This document shows positions 53,321 to 63,640 of a DNA stretch of 64,000 nucleotides, in pieces (position 1 is the first letter of the stretch; the number at the start of each line of letters is the position of its first letter). Origin of the DNA: Adenophora triphylla var. japonica (taxonomy: Eukaryota; Streptophyta; Magnoliopsida; Asterales; Campanulaceae); contig JAFEMH010000975.1 of NCBI GenBank assembly GCA_022495995.1, positions 1-64,000 of the forward strand, given 5' to 3'. Both the position numbers and the translations under genes were made by a program. Below the pieces are notes generated by a model, which was given only the letters and a program-made list of their open reading frames with translations, was not told the DNA's origin and did no database searches.

Positions 53321-54464
53321 ATGTTTATTTTCGTCATATAGAGAAGATAATTAAGCTAGATGCTGTGAGATGAGTTCCTAAATTGGAATTCAAAGAGAAA
53401 GTGGTTTGTGAGGATTGTCTTAAAGGCAAACAAATACGTGTTGCCCACAGTGTTGTCCAACACAATGAGCAACACTTTGGGACAACATATTGTTTTCAAC
53501 TATTGCACATGGATTTAATAGGTCCAGTTGAGGTAGAAAGTCTTGGAGGTAAGAGATATGTTTATGTCATTGTTGATGACTTTTCTAGGTTTACTTGGGT
53601 TTATTTTTTGAGAGATAAATCTGAAACCTTTGAAAAGTTTAAAATCTTACACTCTAAAATCAAAAACTTGTTATGTGCTTCTATCTTTTATATTAGGTCT
53701 GATCATGGAAAGAAATTTGATAATGTTTCTTTTTCAACTTTTTGTGAAAAGAAAGGGATTCATCATGAATTTTCAGCACCTAAAACACCCCAACAAAATG
53801 GGATTGCTGAGAGGAAAAATAGAACGTTACTTGAAATGACTAGAGTAATGTTGTTTTCGAAAAGAATCTCAAACGTTTTTTGGCGGAGGCACTAAGTAAT
53901 GCTTGTCACACAATCAATAGAGTCTATCTTAGAACCGGAACCACAATGACTCCCTATGAAATTTTGAATGGTAGAAAACCAAAGGTTCATTATTTTCATG
54001 TTTTTGGGAGTGTGTGCTTTATATTGAATGACCGAGATTACTTAGGTAAACTTGACTCTAAGAGTGATAGGGCCATTTTTATTGGGTATGCTCAAAATAG
54101 ACTAGCATATAGGGTTTATAATATAAGATCTGAAACCATCCAAGAATCAATAAACATTGTTTTTGATGATTCCTTAAGCATTACAGGTGAAATTTTTCAA
54201 GAAACGCCTCTAGAATTACTGGAAGAGGCTCAAGTGGAAAGCCAAGAAAGTGTTAACACAGATGTTAACACTTGTGCTGACCAAAGTGCTGTCAGTAATG
54301 AGATAGCACCTCTGGTAACACCTGATTCCAGAACAGCGGATGAGGGAGTAAATACTGACGCTGCTCATGAGGAAATGAGAAGGGATCCACCTGCTAGTGT
54401 TAGACGAGATCACCCTACCTCACAGGTTATAGGAGAAGTTAATGAAGGCGTAAGGACGAGGTAA
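53321..54464 (+). pseudogene. Integrase of the Sirevirus
   Basis: 53383-53895 reads CEDCLKGKQIRVAHS, then LLHMDLIGPVEVESLGGKRY (first Asp), VIVDDFSRFTWVYFLRDKSE, YIRSDHGKKFDNVSFSTF (second Asp) and PQQNGIAERKNRTLLEMTRV (Glu). After a frame change at about 53885 it continues to 54464 with TMTPYEILNGRKPKVHYFHV, FGSVCFILNDRDYLGKLDSK and the acidic, Thr/Val-rich linker that contains GTTAACAC words. Confidence 0.92.
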
Positions 54465-56059
54465 AAAGAACCTATTGACTATCAGAGTATGGTAACATAT
54501 GTGTGCATGTCTACCACATATGCCAAGGTAAAATACTCGTGTTATGTTTCTTTCCTAGAACCTAAGAATGTAGTTGAGGCCTTAAAAGATAATTATTGGA
54601 TTCAAGCCATGCAAGAGGAGCTTGAACAGTTTGCCCGTAATAATGTTTGATTTTTAGTACCACATCCCCCTAATACTAATATTATTGGGACAAAATGGAT
54701 TTTTAAAAATAAAACAGATGAGAAGGGTAATATTGTTAGGAATAAAGCTCGTCTTGTGGCCCAAGGATATACACAGGTAGAAGGTGTTGATTATGATGAA
54801 ACCTTCGCTCCTGTGGCTAGACTTGAGTCCATAAGACTTCTCTTGGCTATTTCTTGTTATCTTAAGATCACTTTGTATCAAATGGATGTTAAAGCAGCTT
54901 TTTTAAATGGTTATTTGGATGAAGAGATCTTTGTTGAACAACCAAAAGGTTTCAAAGATCCTTCACAACCACACCATGTTTATAGACTTGATAAAGCTCT
55001 GTATGGGTTAAAACAAGCTCCACGTGCATGGTATGGTCGTTTAACCAGCTTTCTTCTTGAATATGGATTTATTAGAGGTGAGGCAGATAGAACATTATTT
55101 ATACTTAGACATTGTAAAGAACTTGTTATTGCTCAGATCTATGTTGATGACATAGTGTATGGGTCTACAAATCAAACATGTTTGAAAGATTTTGTAGATG
55201 CTATGACTTCAACATTTGAAATGAGCATGATAGGTGAGCTAAATTTCTTCTTTGGCTTGCAGGTGAAACAAGCAAGTGATGGAATATTCATATCACAAAG
55301 CAAGTATGCAAGGAATTTGGTGAAGAAGTTCGGATTGGAGGGGTCAAAGAGTTCGAAAGTTCCTATGAGTTCTACTCTCAAACTTGGAAAAAACCAAGTA
55401 GGAGAAGATGTTGATCCCACACTCTACCGTTCCATGATAGGTAGCCTTCTATATCTTACCTCTAGCCACCCCGATTTAATGTTTAGCGTCTGTGTTTGTG
55501 CACGTTACCAAGCCAATCCTAAAGTCTCTCACCTTAATTCTGTTAAAAAGATAATCAAATATGTGTCTGGAACATGTGATTTAGGTGTGTGGTATAGTAA
55601 GGATACTAATACCAATCTAGTAGGCTTTAGTGACTCGGATTGGGCGGGGGATATGGATGACAGAAAAAGTACGAGTGGGGGATGTTTTTACTTGGTAAAT
55701 AATTTAGTGTCATGGTATAGTTGTAAACAAAACTGTGTGTCTCTCTCTCTCTCTCAACTGCTGAATCAGAATATGCAGCAGCTGGGAGTTGTTGTGCACA
55801 GCTCATTTGGTTAAAGCATATGTTACATGATTATGGTCTAGAAAGTAATATGTTAACCATGTATTGTGACAACCTTAGTGCCATTAATATTTCCAAAAAC
55901 CCTGTTCAACATTCTTGCACAAAACATATAGATATTCGTCACCATTTCCTCAGGGACTTAGTTGATAAAGGTTTGATAAATATAGAGCATATTGATATAA
56001 AGCATCAACTTGCTGACATATTCACTAAGGCCTTGACCATGATAGATTTTCAGACTTGA
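54465..56059 (+). pseudogene. Reverse transcriptase and RNase H of the Sirevirus
   Basis: A stop (54463-54465) and another at about 54648-54650 precede the main frame. RT reads [69 protein letters not shown] (catalytic Asp pair) and FFFGLQVKQASDGIFISQSK. RNase H begins LVGFSDSDWAGDMDDRKSTS. At 55738-55760 a (TC)n run shifts the frame where CVSLSTAESEY is expected. The domain resumes in the new frame (QLIWLKHMLHDYG, YCDNLSAINISKNPV, QLADIFTKAL) and ends at 56057-56059. Confidence 0.93.
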
Positions 56060-56577
56060 AAAGCTCTCTTGGTCTTTGTATTTTTTAGAAAAATTTCTGG
56101 TTCACAGGTGCTACCCCAAGTGTGGTTAACACTTTCGGTAACACTGTGATACTAAAAAAAAATTATATATATATATATATATACTTATACTTTTCTTTTT
56201 TAACTCTGATGGGGGTACATGTTGACCTTTTTGTTCTAGTAGGTTAAGACTTAGGGTAACATGTTTTTTCAAAATACCCTTCAATCTCAAAAGTGACAAA
56301 GTCACTAGTCTTTTGATAAAAGGCAAAAAGCATTGTATTATTCCTTTAGTAACTCGGGGCACGGCGTTCGCTGCGATGATGTTCTCTTGCCAAACGGAAA
56401 TAATTTCTAGTGAATTTGTACTAAGTATTATGAACATGGAGTTCGTTACTACATTGTATCCTACTTGAAAGGTACAATTCACTATAGTCTTTATACTTCG
56501 AAAGAACTTGGGGCACGGAGCTCATTACTACGATGCTTCCTTGTTTATGAAGTAATAAAAACTTAAAGACATGTATA
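56060..56577. other. Sirevirus region after pol
   Basis: Non-coding. It includes GGTGCTACCCCAAGTGTGG/GGTAACACTGTG words at 56106-56150, a (TA)n tract at 56162-56184 and no recognisable gene. Confidence 0.6.
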
Positions 56578-56692
56578 TCTAAAGTGCTTAAAAATGAAAC
56601 TTGTTATGCCTCAAGTGCTTTAAAATGAGCATTGTTATGCCTAAAGTACTTGAAAACAGGAATTGTTATGCCTCAAGTGCTTGAAAATGAAG
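56578..56692 (+). repeat. 31 bp tandem repeat in the Sirevirus 3' region, about 3.5 copies
   Basis: The unit TTGTTATGCCTCAAGTGCTT + GAAAATGARCA repeats with period 31 (starts at about 56601, 56632 and 56663) and a partial copy before. The LINE insertion follows directly. Confidence 0.88.
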
Positions 56693-57177
56693 AAAAATTT
56701 CAAAGGTAAAGTAGGAGTTGCGCCCATTGAGGATAAAATGAGGGAAAATCGTCTACGGTGGTTTGAACATGTGAGAAGGAGACCGAGTGATGCACCGGTT
56801 AGGAGGCCGGAACAGTGGAGAAATGATAAAATGGCGAGGGGTAGGGAAAGACCCAAACAAACTTGGATTAGAGTAATTGAAAATGATATGAATTTACTTG
56901 GAGTGGATGAAAGTATGGTGTTGAAGAGGCCGGAGTGGAGGGCAAAAATTCATGTGGGGGGTTGATTTTTTTATTTTTTCTTTTTTTATTTTTTATTTTT
57001 ATTTTTTTATTTTTTTATTTTATTTATTATTTTTTTTTATATTTTTTATTATTTATTTTTTTAATTTAATTTAATTTAATTTTTTATTTATTTTTTTCAC
57101 GATAACATATGAGGATTCATGTTAGCCGACCCCAAATTATTTTGGGACTAAGGCTTTGTTGTTGTTGTTGTTGTTGT
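56688..57177 (+). mobile_element. 5'-truncated RTE-type LINE, 3' end
   Basis: The frame reads RENRLRWFEHVRRRPSDAPV, then RRPEQWRNDKMARGRERPKQ and KRPEWRAKIHVGG, the conserved C-terminus of plant RTE LINE reverse transcriptase proteins. It is followed by the family's 3' untranslated part (GTTAGCCGACCCCAAATTAT, TTTGGGACTAAGGCTTTG) and a (TTG)n tail. A T/A-rich run at 56966-57100 replaces the usual short spacer. It lies between Sirevirus pol and its downstream ORF. Confidence 0.92.
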
Positions 57178-57701
57178 ATTATTGCTAGTAACACATTTGT
57201 ATGTGCCACATTAATTTTTTATTCTTTATTTTCGAATGTAGTTATTTAATTTTTGAAAATCCGAAATTTATAAAGTTTTTGAATTTCAAAAAGTTTTTAA
57301 CTAATTCTTTTTATCTTGATAAATCAAAGTGGGTAACTTGTACTCCTAAAAATTTGGATGACTTAGTCAAAATTCGAATTTTAAGAGGATATTTACCTAA
57401 CCTAAATTTATTCTTTTATTTACTTAAAAAATGAGAGTTACTGATAGGTTGTTTGGGTTTAATGGGAGTAGTTGTGTACTTAAATAGGGGTCATTTGCTA
57501 GAAAATAGGGAGTTTTGTTCATTTTAGAGAACCATTTTTTGTAGATAAACCCCCTAATTTGGATATTATCTCATAATTTTTCTTTATCCCTTTTTAATCT
57601 CCCTCTCTCTCTCTCTCTCTTTAGCCGTTACTCTCTCTCTTCTCCCAAATCAGTTCAAAACCCTGATATTCACCGTCTTCTTCTTCTCCAAAATCCTTGC
57701 A
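57178..57701. other. Leader of the downstream Sirevirus ORF
   Basis: AT-rich sequence ending in a (CT)n run at 57602-57640 and a pyrimidine-rich stretch before the ATG at 57702. No separate gene is supported. Confidence 0.5.
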
Positions 57702-59557
57702 ATGTTGTCACCTATCAAGAGTTCAATGCCCATGGAAATCTCTTCGGGTGCTACCTCTCGTGTTACCTCAAGGGTTACCTCACCTATGGAGGTTTCACCT
57801 AGGGTTTCCCCTATTACATCTCCAAACCTTGCCCTAGCCATTGTTCGGCCTTTTCCGTTTCCCTTGGCTTCGCCATCTCCGGCGGTGTCTCCTCCACAAC
57901 CCTCCATACCAGTTGCCCCTGAAAAGAAGAAGAAAAGGAAAGCTAAAATGCCTCCTCAATGACCTACAAAAAGAAGCTCCAACCGTCTTAGGGCTATTTT
58001 CAGCAAAATCAAGTCAAATACCTCTTCTGATCCCGTCGAAGTTTCAGAAGACTCCCTTAGTCTTTCTTCTGCTCACGTCTCTGATGAAGACTATAGAGAA
58101 GAAAAGGAGCCCTCTGATGACAGCCTTGAAAAATGGATTGAAGATGAAGGTGCACCTCTTGCTGCAGTTTGTATGAAACTTCTAAGGAAGAAAGGAAAAC
58201 AAGGTACTGGTAAAAGTGCTACCCAAGCTCAGGTAACACCTGCCTCTATTCAGCCCAAAATGCCAACTCATGAGGTACATTCTCACTCTCCTCAACTTTC
58301 TGATTCCCCTAGTGATGAGTTTACTGTGAATGTTGATAATGATGATGATGAGGTCTTTCCTAATCCCCATTTAACCCTAGAATTTCCTAGGGAAGAAAAT
58401 ATGGCATTTTGGTTAACTCATAGCAAGAAGCCACTTTTGGTGGAAAAGAATATAGATATTGAGGATTTGAAGCTAAATGGTGTGTTTGAATTCCTTTCTG
58501 ATCGAAAGTTTTGGTACCAAATACCCATCCGTGTCCATTTGTTGAGAATATTATGAGAAACTTCTATGCCAACCTCAATCCTAACCTTGATAATGAGGGT
58601 TTCCCTCGTTTTGACAAAGTCTTTGTTAGGGGCAAAATCTATAGCTTTACTCCTGCCATGATCAACAAGGCCTTAGGCTTGCCTAATATTGATGATGAAA
58701 GTCTTTGTGCCAATAGGGATGTTATGACAAAGTTTTTGACAAACAACAAAGTTTCTAAGTGGCCAGTTGACCCCAAGATTAAATTCCTAGCCTTTAGACT
58801 TACCACACTCTATCCCGTGCTACACAAGTTATGCATCTTTAACTGGCTCCCAACCAATAATGAACAATATTTGACAATGGAGCAATCTAGAGTATTGTAT
58901 AAACTAGGAAAGAGACAAAGAATTAACTTTGGGAGACTAGTATTTAAACATCTTGCTTCCTGGCCTAAGAAAAAGGACCCTTCTTACTTCCCATATCCTT
59001 CCCTCATTTTCAATGTGCTTAAATTCCAATCCCTTCCCGTTGAAGCCTCAGATGTGTTTACTTCTGGGCCTGAATACTATACAGTTGATCATCAATTGAA
59101 GAAGGGAAATAGAGTTTGTGATTTACCTTGGATAAAGCCTCTGGCTACTGGATCAGTTTCTACACCAGCAGCTGAAAGTGTTCCTGGAAGTGTTGTTAAT
59201 ACTTCTGGCAACACTTCTAATGTGATTAGCAAAGTAGTGGTTCTTCGGTTCCTTCAGAAGCTTATGCCTATTGTTGAAAACAATATTAATGGATGGCTTG
59301 AAGCCCAAACTGGTATTGTGAATTTCATTTCTCAGATTTCTTCACAAACAGAGGGAGCTGATGGTGCTACTACAAGTGCTGCCAAAGGTGCTGGGGCTGA
59401 TCATTCTCAGGAAATCCAAGCTGAGGAAGAGGGGGGAAGCAAACTGAGGAAGAGGAAGATGATGAAGACTGATCTGACATTGGATTTACCACCGTTTGTT
59501 GGTGGTTGGTGTGTCCTTGAAACAATCTTTATTATGGTGGCATCAAAAATAATTTAA
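57702..59557 (+). pseudogene. Downstream (env-position) ORF of the Sirevirus, broken
   Basis: ATG at 57702 starts a Ser/Pro/Val-rich segment, then a basic patch (EKKKKRKAKMPPQ) and a TGA at 57960-57962 where CGA is likely ancestral. The same phase continues to about 58510 with an acidic segment, and a frameshift near 58510-58520 leads to the long frame ending at 59557. That part (NFYANLNPNLDNEGFPRFDK, then GKIYSFTPAMINKALGLPNI) matches the 'putative plant transposon protein' domain found after pol in SIRE-like elements and elsewhere. It was once called env-like by position; I see no signal peptide and no clear membrane segment, so an envelope role is not supported by the sequence. Confidence 0.8.
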
Positions 59558-59768
59558 ATTTGTGTTTCTAAATTTGGTAAGTGGTTGTTTAAACTTTGAC
59601 AATGCTTTGGACTGTTTGCTTTGGTTTTGGTTATGCTAGTTTAAAACTTGGGATATTAAGTTTTTGGTAGTTTAGTTTGAATTTTTAAACTAGTTGAATT
59701 TGGTCAAAATTTTTGGTTTGAAAAGCTTAAGGTTTAAAAGTTTGAAATTTCATAGTTAGCTTCCTAAT

Positions 59769-59779
59769 TATGGGGGAGT
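59769..59779 (+). promoter_or_regulatory. Upstream polypurine-tract-like sequence of the Sirevirus
   Basis: TATGGGGGAGTT occurs about 110 bp before the one next to the LTR and is identical in its core. Confidence 0.7.
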
Positions 59780-59877
59780 TAATTATTGACATGTGTTTGG
59801 AATGCATATTGTGCTAACAAATTGTTGTAGGTACAAGCACCTTAGTGTTTGTAAAGAAATGCAAGAAATGAACAACT

Positions 59878-59888
59878 ATGGGGGAGTT
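59878..59888 (+). promoter_or_regulatory. Polypurine tract of the Sirevirus
   Basis: ATGGGGGAGTT directly precedes the 3' LTR, which begins TGTAAGTGC. Confidence 0.88.
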
Positions 59889-60908
59889 TGTAAGTGCAGA
59901 TTGATGGTGTTACCACAAGTGCTGCCCAACACTCTCAAGTGTTACCAGACGTAGGTGCTATCAGAAGTAGTGATAACACTTTTTAGGTGTTACCCAACAC
60001 GTCTGGCTGTTTTAGTTGTGACATTTCTTTCATAGGTTATATTATGTTTATGTATAATCTATAATTGCAAAATGTATATTTGTTGTTAGTATAATGTACA
60101 GATAACAGCCAAGAGAAGATTAAGCTACAAAGGTGGAAGATCGTGATTTATGGAGAGTTATGCATAAATGGATATTTATGTGTTACTTGTAAATAACCAA
60201 GGAAGCACGTGAGAGACTTGTTCAGCAACTGAGATTGAAGACAAATATGAGAGTACAACTCAGGAGAGTTCATGGGTACAAAGAGCTAATGCTAGGACTT
60301 GGGCACTAAGCAAAGGCGGTTGCTACAAACAAGGAAATTGACCAAGTCTTTAGCTCAACAAGCTCAACCACTTCTCTACTCCATCCGATCCAAATCCAAG
60401 GCTGTTAACAAGAGTAGCCTCCAAGTATTTGAAGGCTATAAATATCAAGGGTGTAGACAAGAGCAATATGTCGAGCATCACACACATACTTGCACAAGAA
60501 AGAGATCAATTACTCCTCGGCTCTTTGTGTTCTTCCGTTCACAAATTATTCCACCTTCAAAGTCTTGGGACTTGATTGTGTCATGGAGGATAGAACTTTT
60601 TGATTGATCTTAGTTCCTAGTTCTTACATTGATATATAGATAGGAAACAACTTCGGCTTTGTAATCATCTTATATTTTAATATAAAGTCTTCCCCTAAGG
60701 GCATCCTCAAGTTATATATTTATATAACTTGAGAAAAATTATTTCTTGTGTTTATACTTTACTTTCGCTGCAAAATATTTTGTTTTACAAACTATTGATT
60801 TGTTTTACAAACTGTTTTTATACTCTGTTGTGTGTGTTATCGGAAGTGTTATCAGTTGTGCTATCAACCTTTTTGATAACAATTTCAAACTGGCCATAGA
60901 CAATTTCA
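59889..60908 (+). repeat. 3' LTR of the Sirevirus
   Basis: 1020 bp, TG...CA. It closely matches the 5' LTR, with scattered substitutions and a small local duplication near 60780-60810 (TTTTACAAACT). Words of the AGTGTTACC/GGTAACACT type occur at 59905-60000 and 60835-60890. Confidence 0.92.
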
Positions 60909-61897
60909 GATATATTGCATACATAATACGCGTTTCCATTAATGCAGAAAAACCATTATATGTATATGGGAGTGTGCCAAAGATTGAAGAAGTGAATGGT
61001 AGGATGTAAGAAGAAGGTTTATCCTCAAGATGGCAAGTTATATTGCAATGAATGTAAGGAATATGAAATGTATCCCCTTATTAGGTAATGTTTAGGTTGT
61101 CTAATTTGAAATATCTATAATCTTGAGATCATTTAGTTTGGAGACTTTTTAATTTTTTTTCCTCTTGATTAAAGGTATCGCGTGGAGGCTGAGTTGCATG
61201 ATGGTACAGAGTCTTTAAACTGTGTTATGTTTGATCATGAGATTGAGAAATTGATTAATATCGAAGCAACTGATTTAATTCAAATTGTTGAAGAGGTTAT
61301 TACTTAGTTTATTTATTCGCATTTCTTTTGGTCGAATATGGTTAGAGCAAAATTTTAATATTAATGTGTTTTGCAGGAGGGCTATGCGGAACCAGTGCCC
61401 CGTCATCTTCGTAAGATAATTGGAAAATGCCATGTTTTCCAGCTGGAATTTAATGATCTGGGCAGGGGTACTAATAATGAAAATTTAACAGTTAAGCGAA
61501 TTTTGTTTGAAAGTGACATTCGTGATCCAGCTACTAACAACGTAAGGTTGATAACTGATCAAGTTAAAATTGTTTATACATTATAAATATTTTGTGGCTA
61601 AAATATTTATTTTCCATTTCTCCAGGAAAATACTATGAAGACTCCACCAAGCTCTAAGGACATTTCAGTTAGAACTCTCTATGTCAATGAGAAAAGGAAT
61701 CTCACTAAAATAAGGTATGCACATGCACTAAAATAAACCTAAAATTACTCTTGCATATACATTTACTAACTCCTCCACAAACATACAGTGAGCATACCTC
61801 TACCCATAATGAAGATGGGTTTATGCCAGGGTCTGTGAAAGGGAAAGATACAATTGCATTGAAGAAAGCGAAAAGAGGACTTGAGTTTAGGAAATGA

Positions 61898-63640
61898 AGA
61901 ATAAATTTAGGAGTTAATTGTTGAGTTTGCTTTAGCCTGTAATAAAGTCATTGTTTGGCTAAATTTTGACTAGAATACTTTGCTTTGTTTAATATGGATT
62001 CGAAGTTTCAGATAACTTAGGAGATCGGTTTTGGACTTTGTCATCTTTCATCACAGTTTTTTTAAAGTAATAATATTAGTATTTGCTTATGTGTTTTGCA
62101 AATCTTTACTTTGTTTATACATATGAATTTTTATTAAAAAAACATATTTAAAATAGTGAAATTCTAAAATGGAATTTAGATTTACTGCAAATAAAATAAC
62201 TTTATTATTGTACTTGTGTATATTTGGTATTCCATCTCTCCCTTGATACATTATCATTTGTCCATTTCCTCTGCACTTTAGAATCATATATGCTTGTCAA
62301 CAAGTAGGAGAGGTTATTATAATGCAAGTTATATCCTTCAATGTTTAGCAAATGGGAGGTTATTAAAATTATTGGTTTATTAGCTATGAGACTAGAATAC
62401 CTTAGTAATTACTTCTTCCATTCCACTTGACTTGGTGCCAAAAAATTGACACAGAAATTAAGAAAGAGTGGAAAGAGAGAATTAGTTGAAGGAGATATTG
62501 TAGCATGAAAATAAATGTAAAGTGAAGTGGGACGGAAAAAAGTGGGATGGGGAAAGTATATTCTACGATCATACAATGTGATGAGTGAAATTAGTTTGAT
62601 TAAATCAGGTATCCAATTGTACTCATGTTGAAAAGTAGGATACTATGAAGTTATACAATTGTTAAAGTGATGACCATAAGGTTTATATTGTATATTTATT
62701 GTAAAGATCTACTCATATATATTACTTTACTTTTACTTTTTAATTTGTTAAAGATTGAGTACTAAAATGCAATTTATAATGCTAACATCGTTAAGATCAC
62801 AAATTAGGCAAAGTATGAATGTCTCTGTTCTATCCTAAACTTCACAAATTGTAATTGAACTCCAAATATACTAATGTATTGCTCAAAGTCATTAACGGAG
62901 TCCAACAGAGAGGTAAAAAAGTCCTAATCTGATTATTAATAAGAACATGGGTAATAAATAAACAAGAGAAGGGATTATTACTTGCTCAAGGAAAATTAAA
63001 TTACTTTCTTTCAAAAAGAAAAAAACATAAAGTTAGTTGAATCTTTTTAAAAGAGAATAAGTTAAATTTGAATCTTTTTGAAAGAAAATAAATTCAAAAA
63101 TGATTTAAAGAAAATAATTCAACACTGTTTTCAATTCAGATTTTGCTTTAATTTTTTGGCTAATTATGTACACTGATGAAGATTACATATACTAAAAAGT
63201 ATTATGTCATGATATTTATCTCTAAATGAGTAACTTCTAGCCTTAATTAATATGCATAACCCCTGAAATAGGAATATGAAGTGAAGTATATGGGTGTTTG
63301 AAATTGCCATCATTCATGTGATGGTTTAGTCGACCATGTATGTTGTTACTATACCTATCAATAAATTGCCCAAGTTCATGTTTGAATGATTAATATCTTT
63401 CTGATGTTGCTTATTCCCCCATTCAATTGAAGTCCATTTTCCTAATAAGTAACAAAAAAGGATATTACTTTCTAATAATATTTTATTCTTATTCAAAATA
63501 CATTTAAGGATGGCAAAAAAAGGTCACAGCCAGAACAGCCCAGTAACAGTATATTCTTAGGTCAGTTCTATCACCAAATTTAACTAATTATTCATAAATA
63601 TTATAAACTAAATTATTTGTGTTCATGCTATTTCTGAGTA
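61898..63640. other. AT-rich intergenic stretch
   Basis: No gene recognised. At about 62413-62561 there is a degraded Stowaway-like piece (ATTACTTCTTCCATTCCACT to GTGGGATGGGGAAAGTA). Confidence 0.55.

Larger units (their letters stand above)
49964..60908 (+). mobile_element. Sirevirus-type Ty1/copia element with a downstream extra ORF
   Basis: The element is about 10.9 kb. It has LTRs of about 1.0 kb (49964-50964 and 59889-60908), an initiator-Met primer binding site, a long gag, protease, integrase, RT and RNase H. A further ORF follows pol (57702-59557), and there are two polypurine tracts. GATAA (49959-49963) and GATAT (60909-60913) are the likely target duplication with one mismatch. The extra ORF, long gag and duplicated polypurine tract are Sirevirus traits. 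Stops and frameshifts in gag, pol and the extra ORF make it inactive. It sits in an intron of the RPA-like gene. Confidence 0.92.
46961..61897 (+). pseudogene. RPA70-like (replication protein A large subunit family) gene, interrupted and probably broken
   Basis: Exons recognised by GT...AG borders and protein similarity are 46961-47110, 47210-47483, 47565-47661, 49384-49490, about 49600-49666, 49760-49895, about 60948-61084, 61175-61295, 61377-61541, 61626-61714 and 61789-61897. They encode OB-fold segments (LRASRIWRAYNTRKFCDLMS, then ITFWGDEVIGM), a DIPEIADFI segment, the zinc-ribbon remnant GCKKKVYPQDGKLYCNEC and the C-terminal OB-fold (YRVEAELHDGTESLNCVMFD). RPA70 binds single-stranded DNA. 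Lesions: exon 5 matches the family only in a phase one base off from exon 4 (its acceptor looks one base short), and exon 7 has a frame break and lost zinc-ribbon cysteines. The last four exons splice cleanly to a stop. An upstream exon may exist. A Sirevirus and a Helitron lie in introns. Confidence 0.75.

Noticed and set aside
57702..59557. Envelope protein of an endogenous retrovirus-like element
   Set aside because: No signal peptide or clear membrane anchor seen; the conserved part resembles a plant transposon-protein domain. Described by position only.
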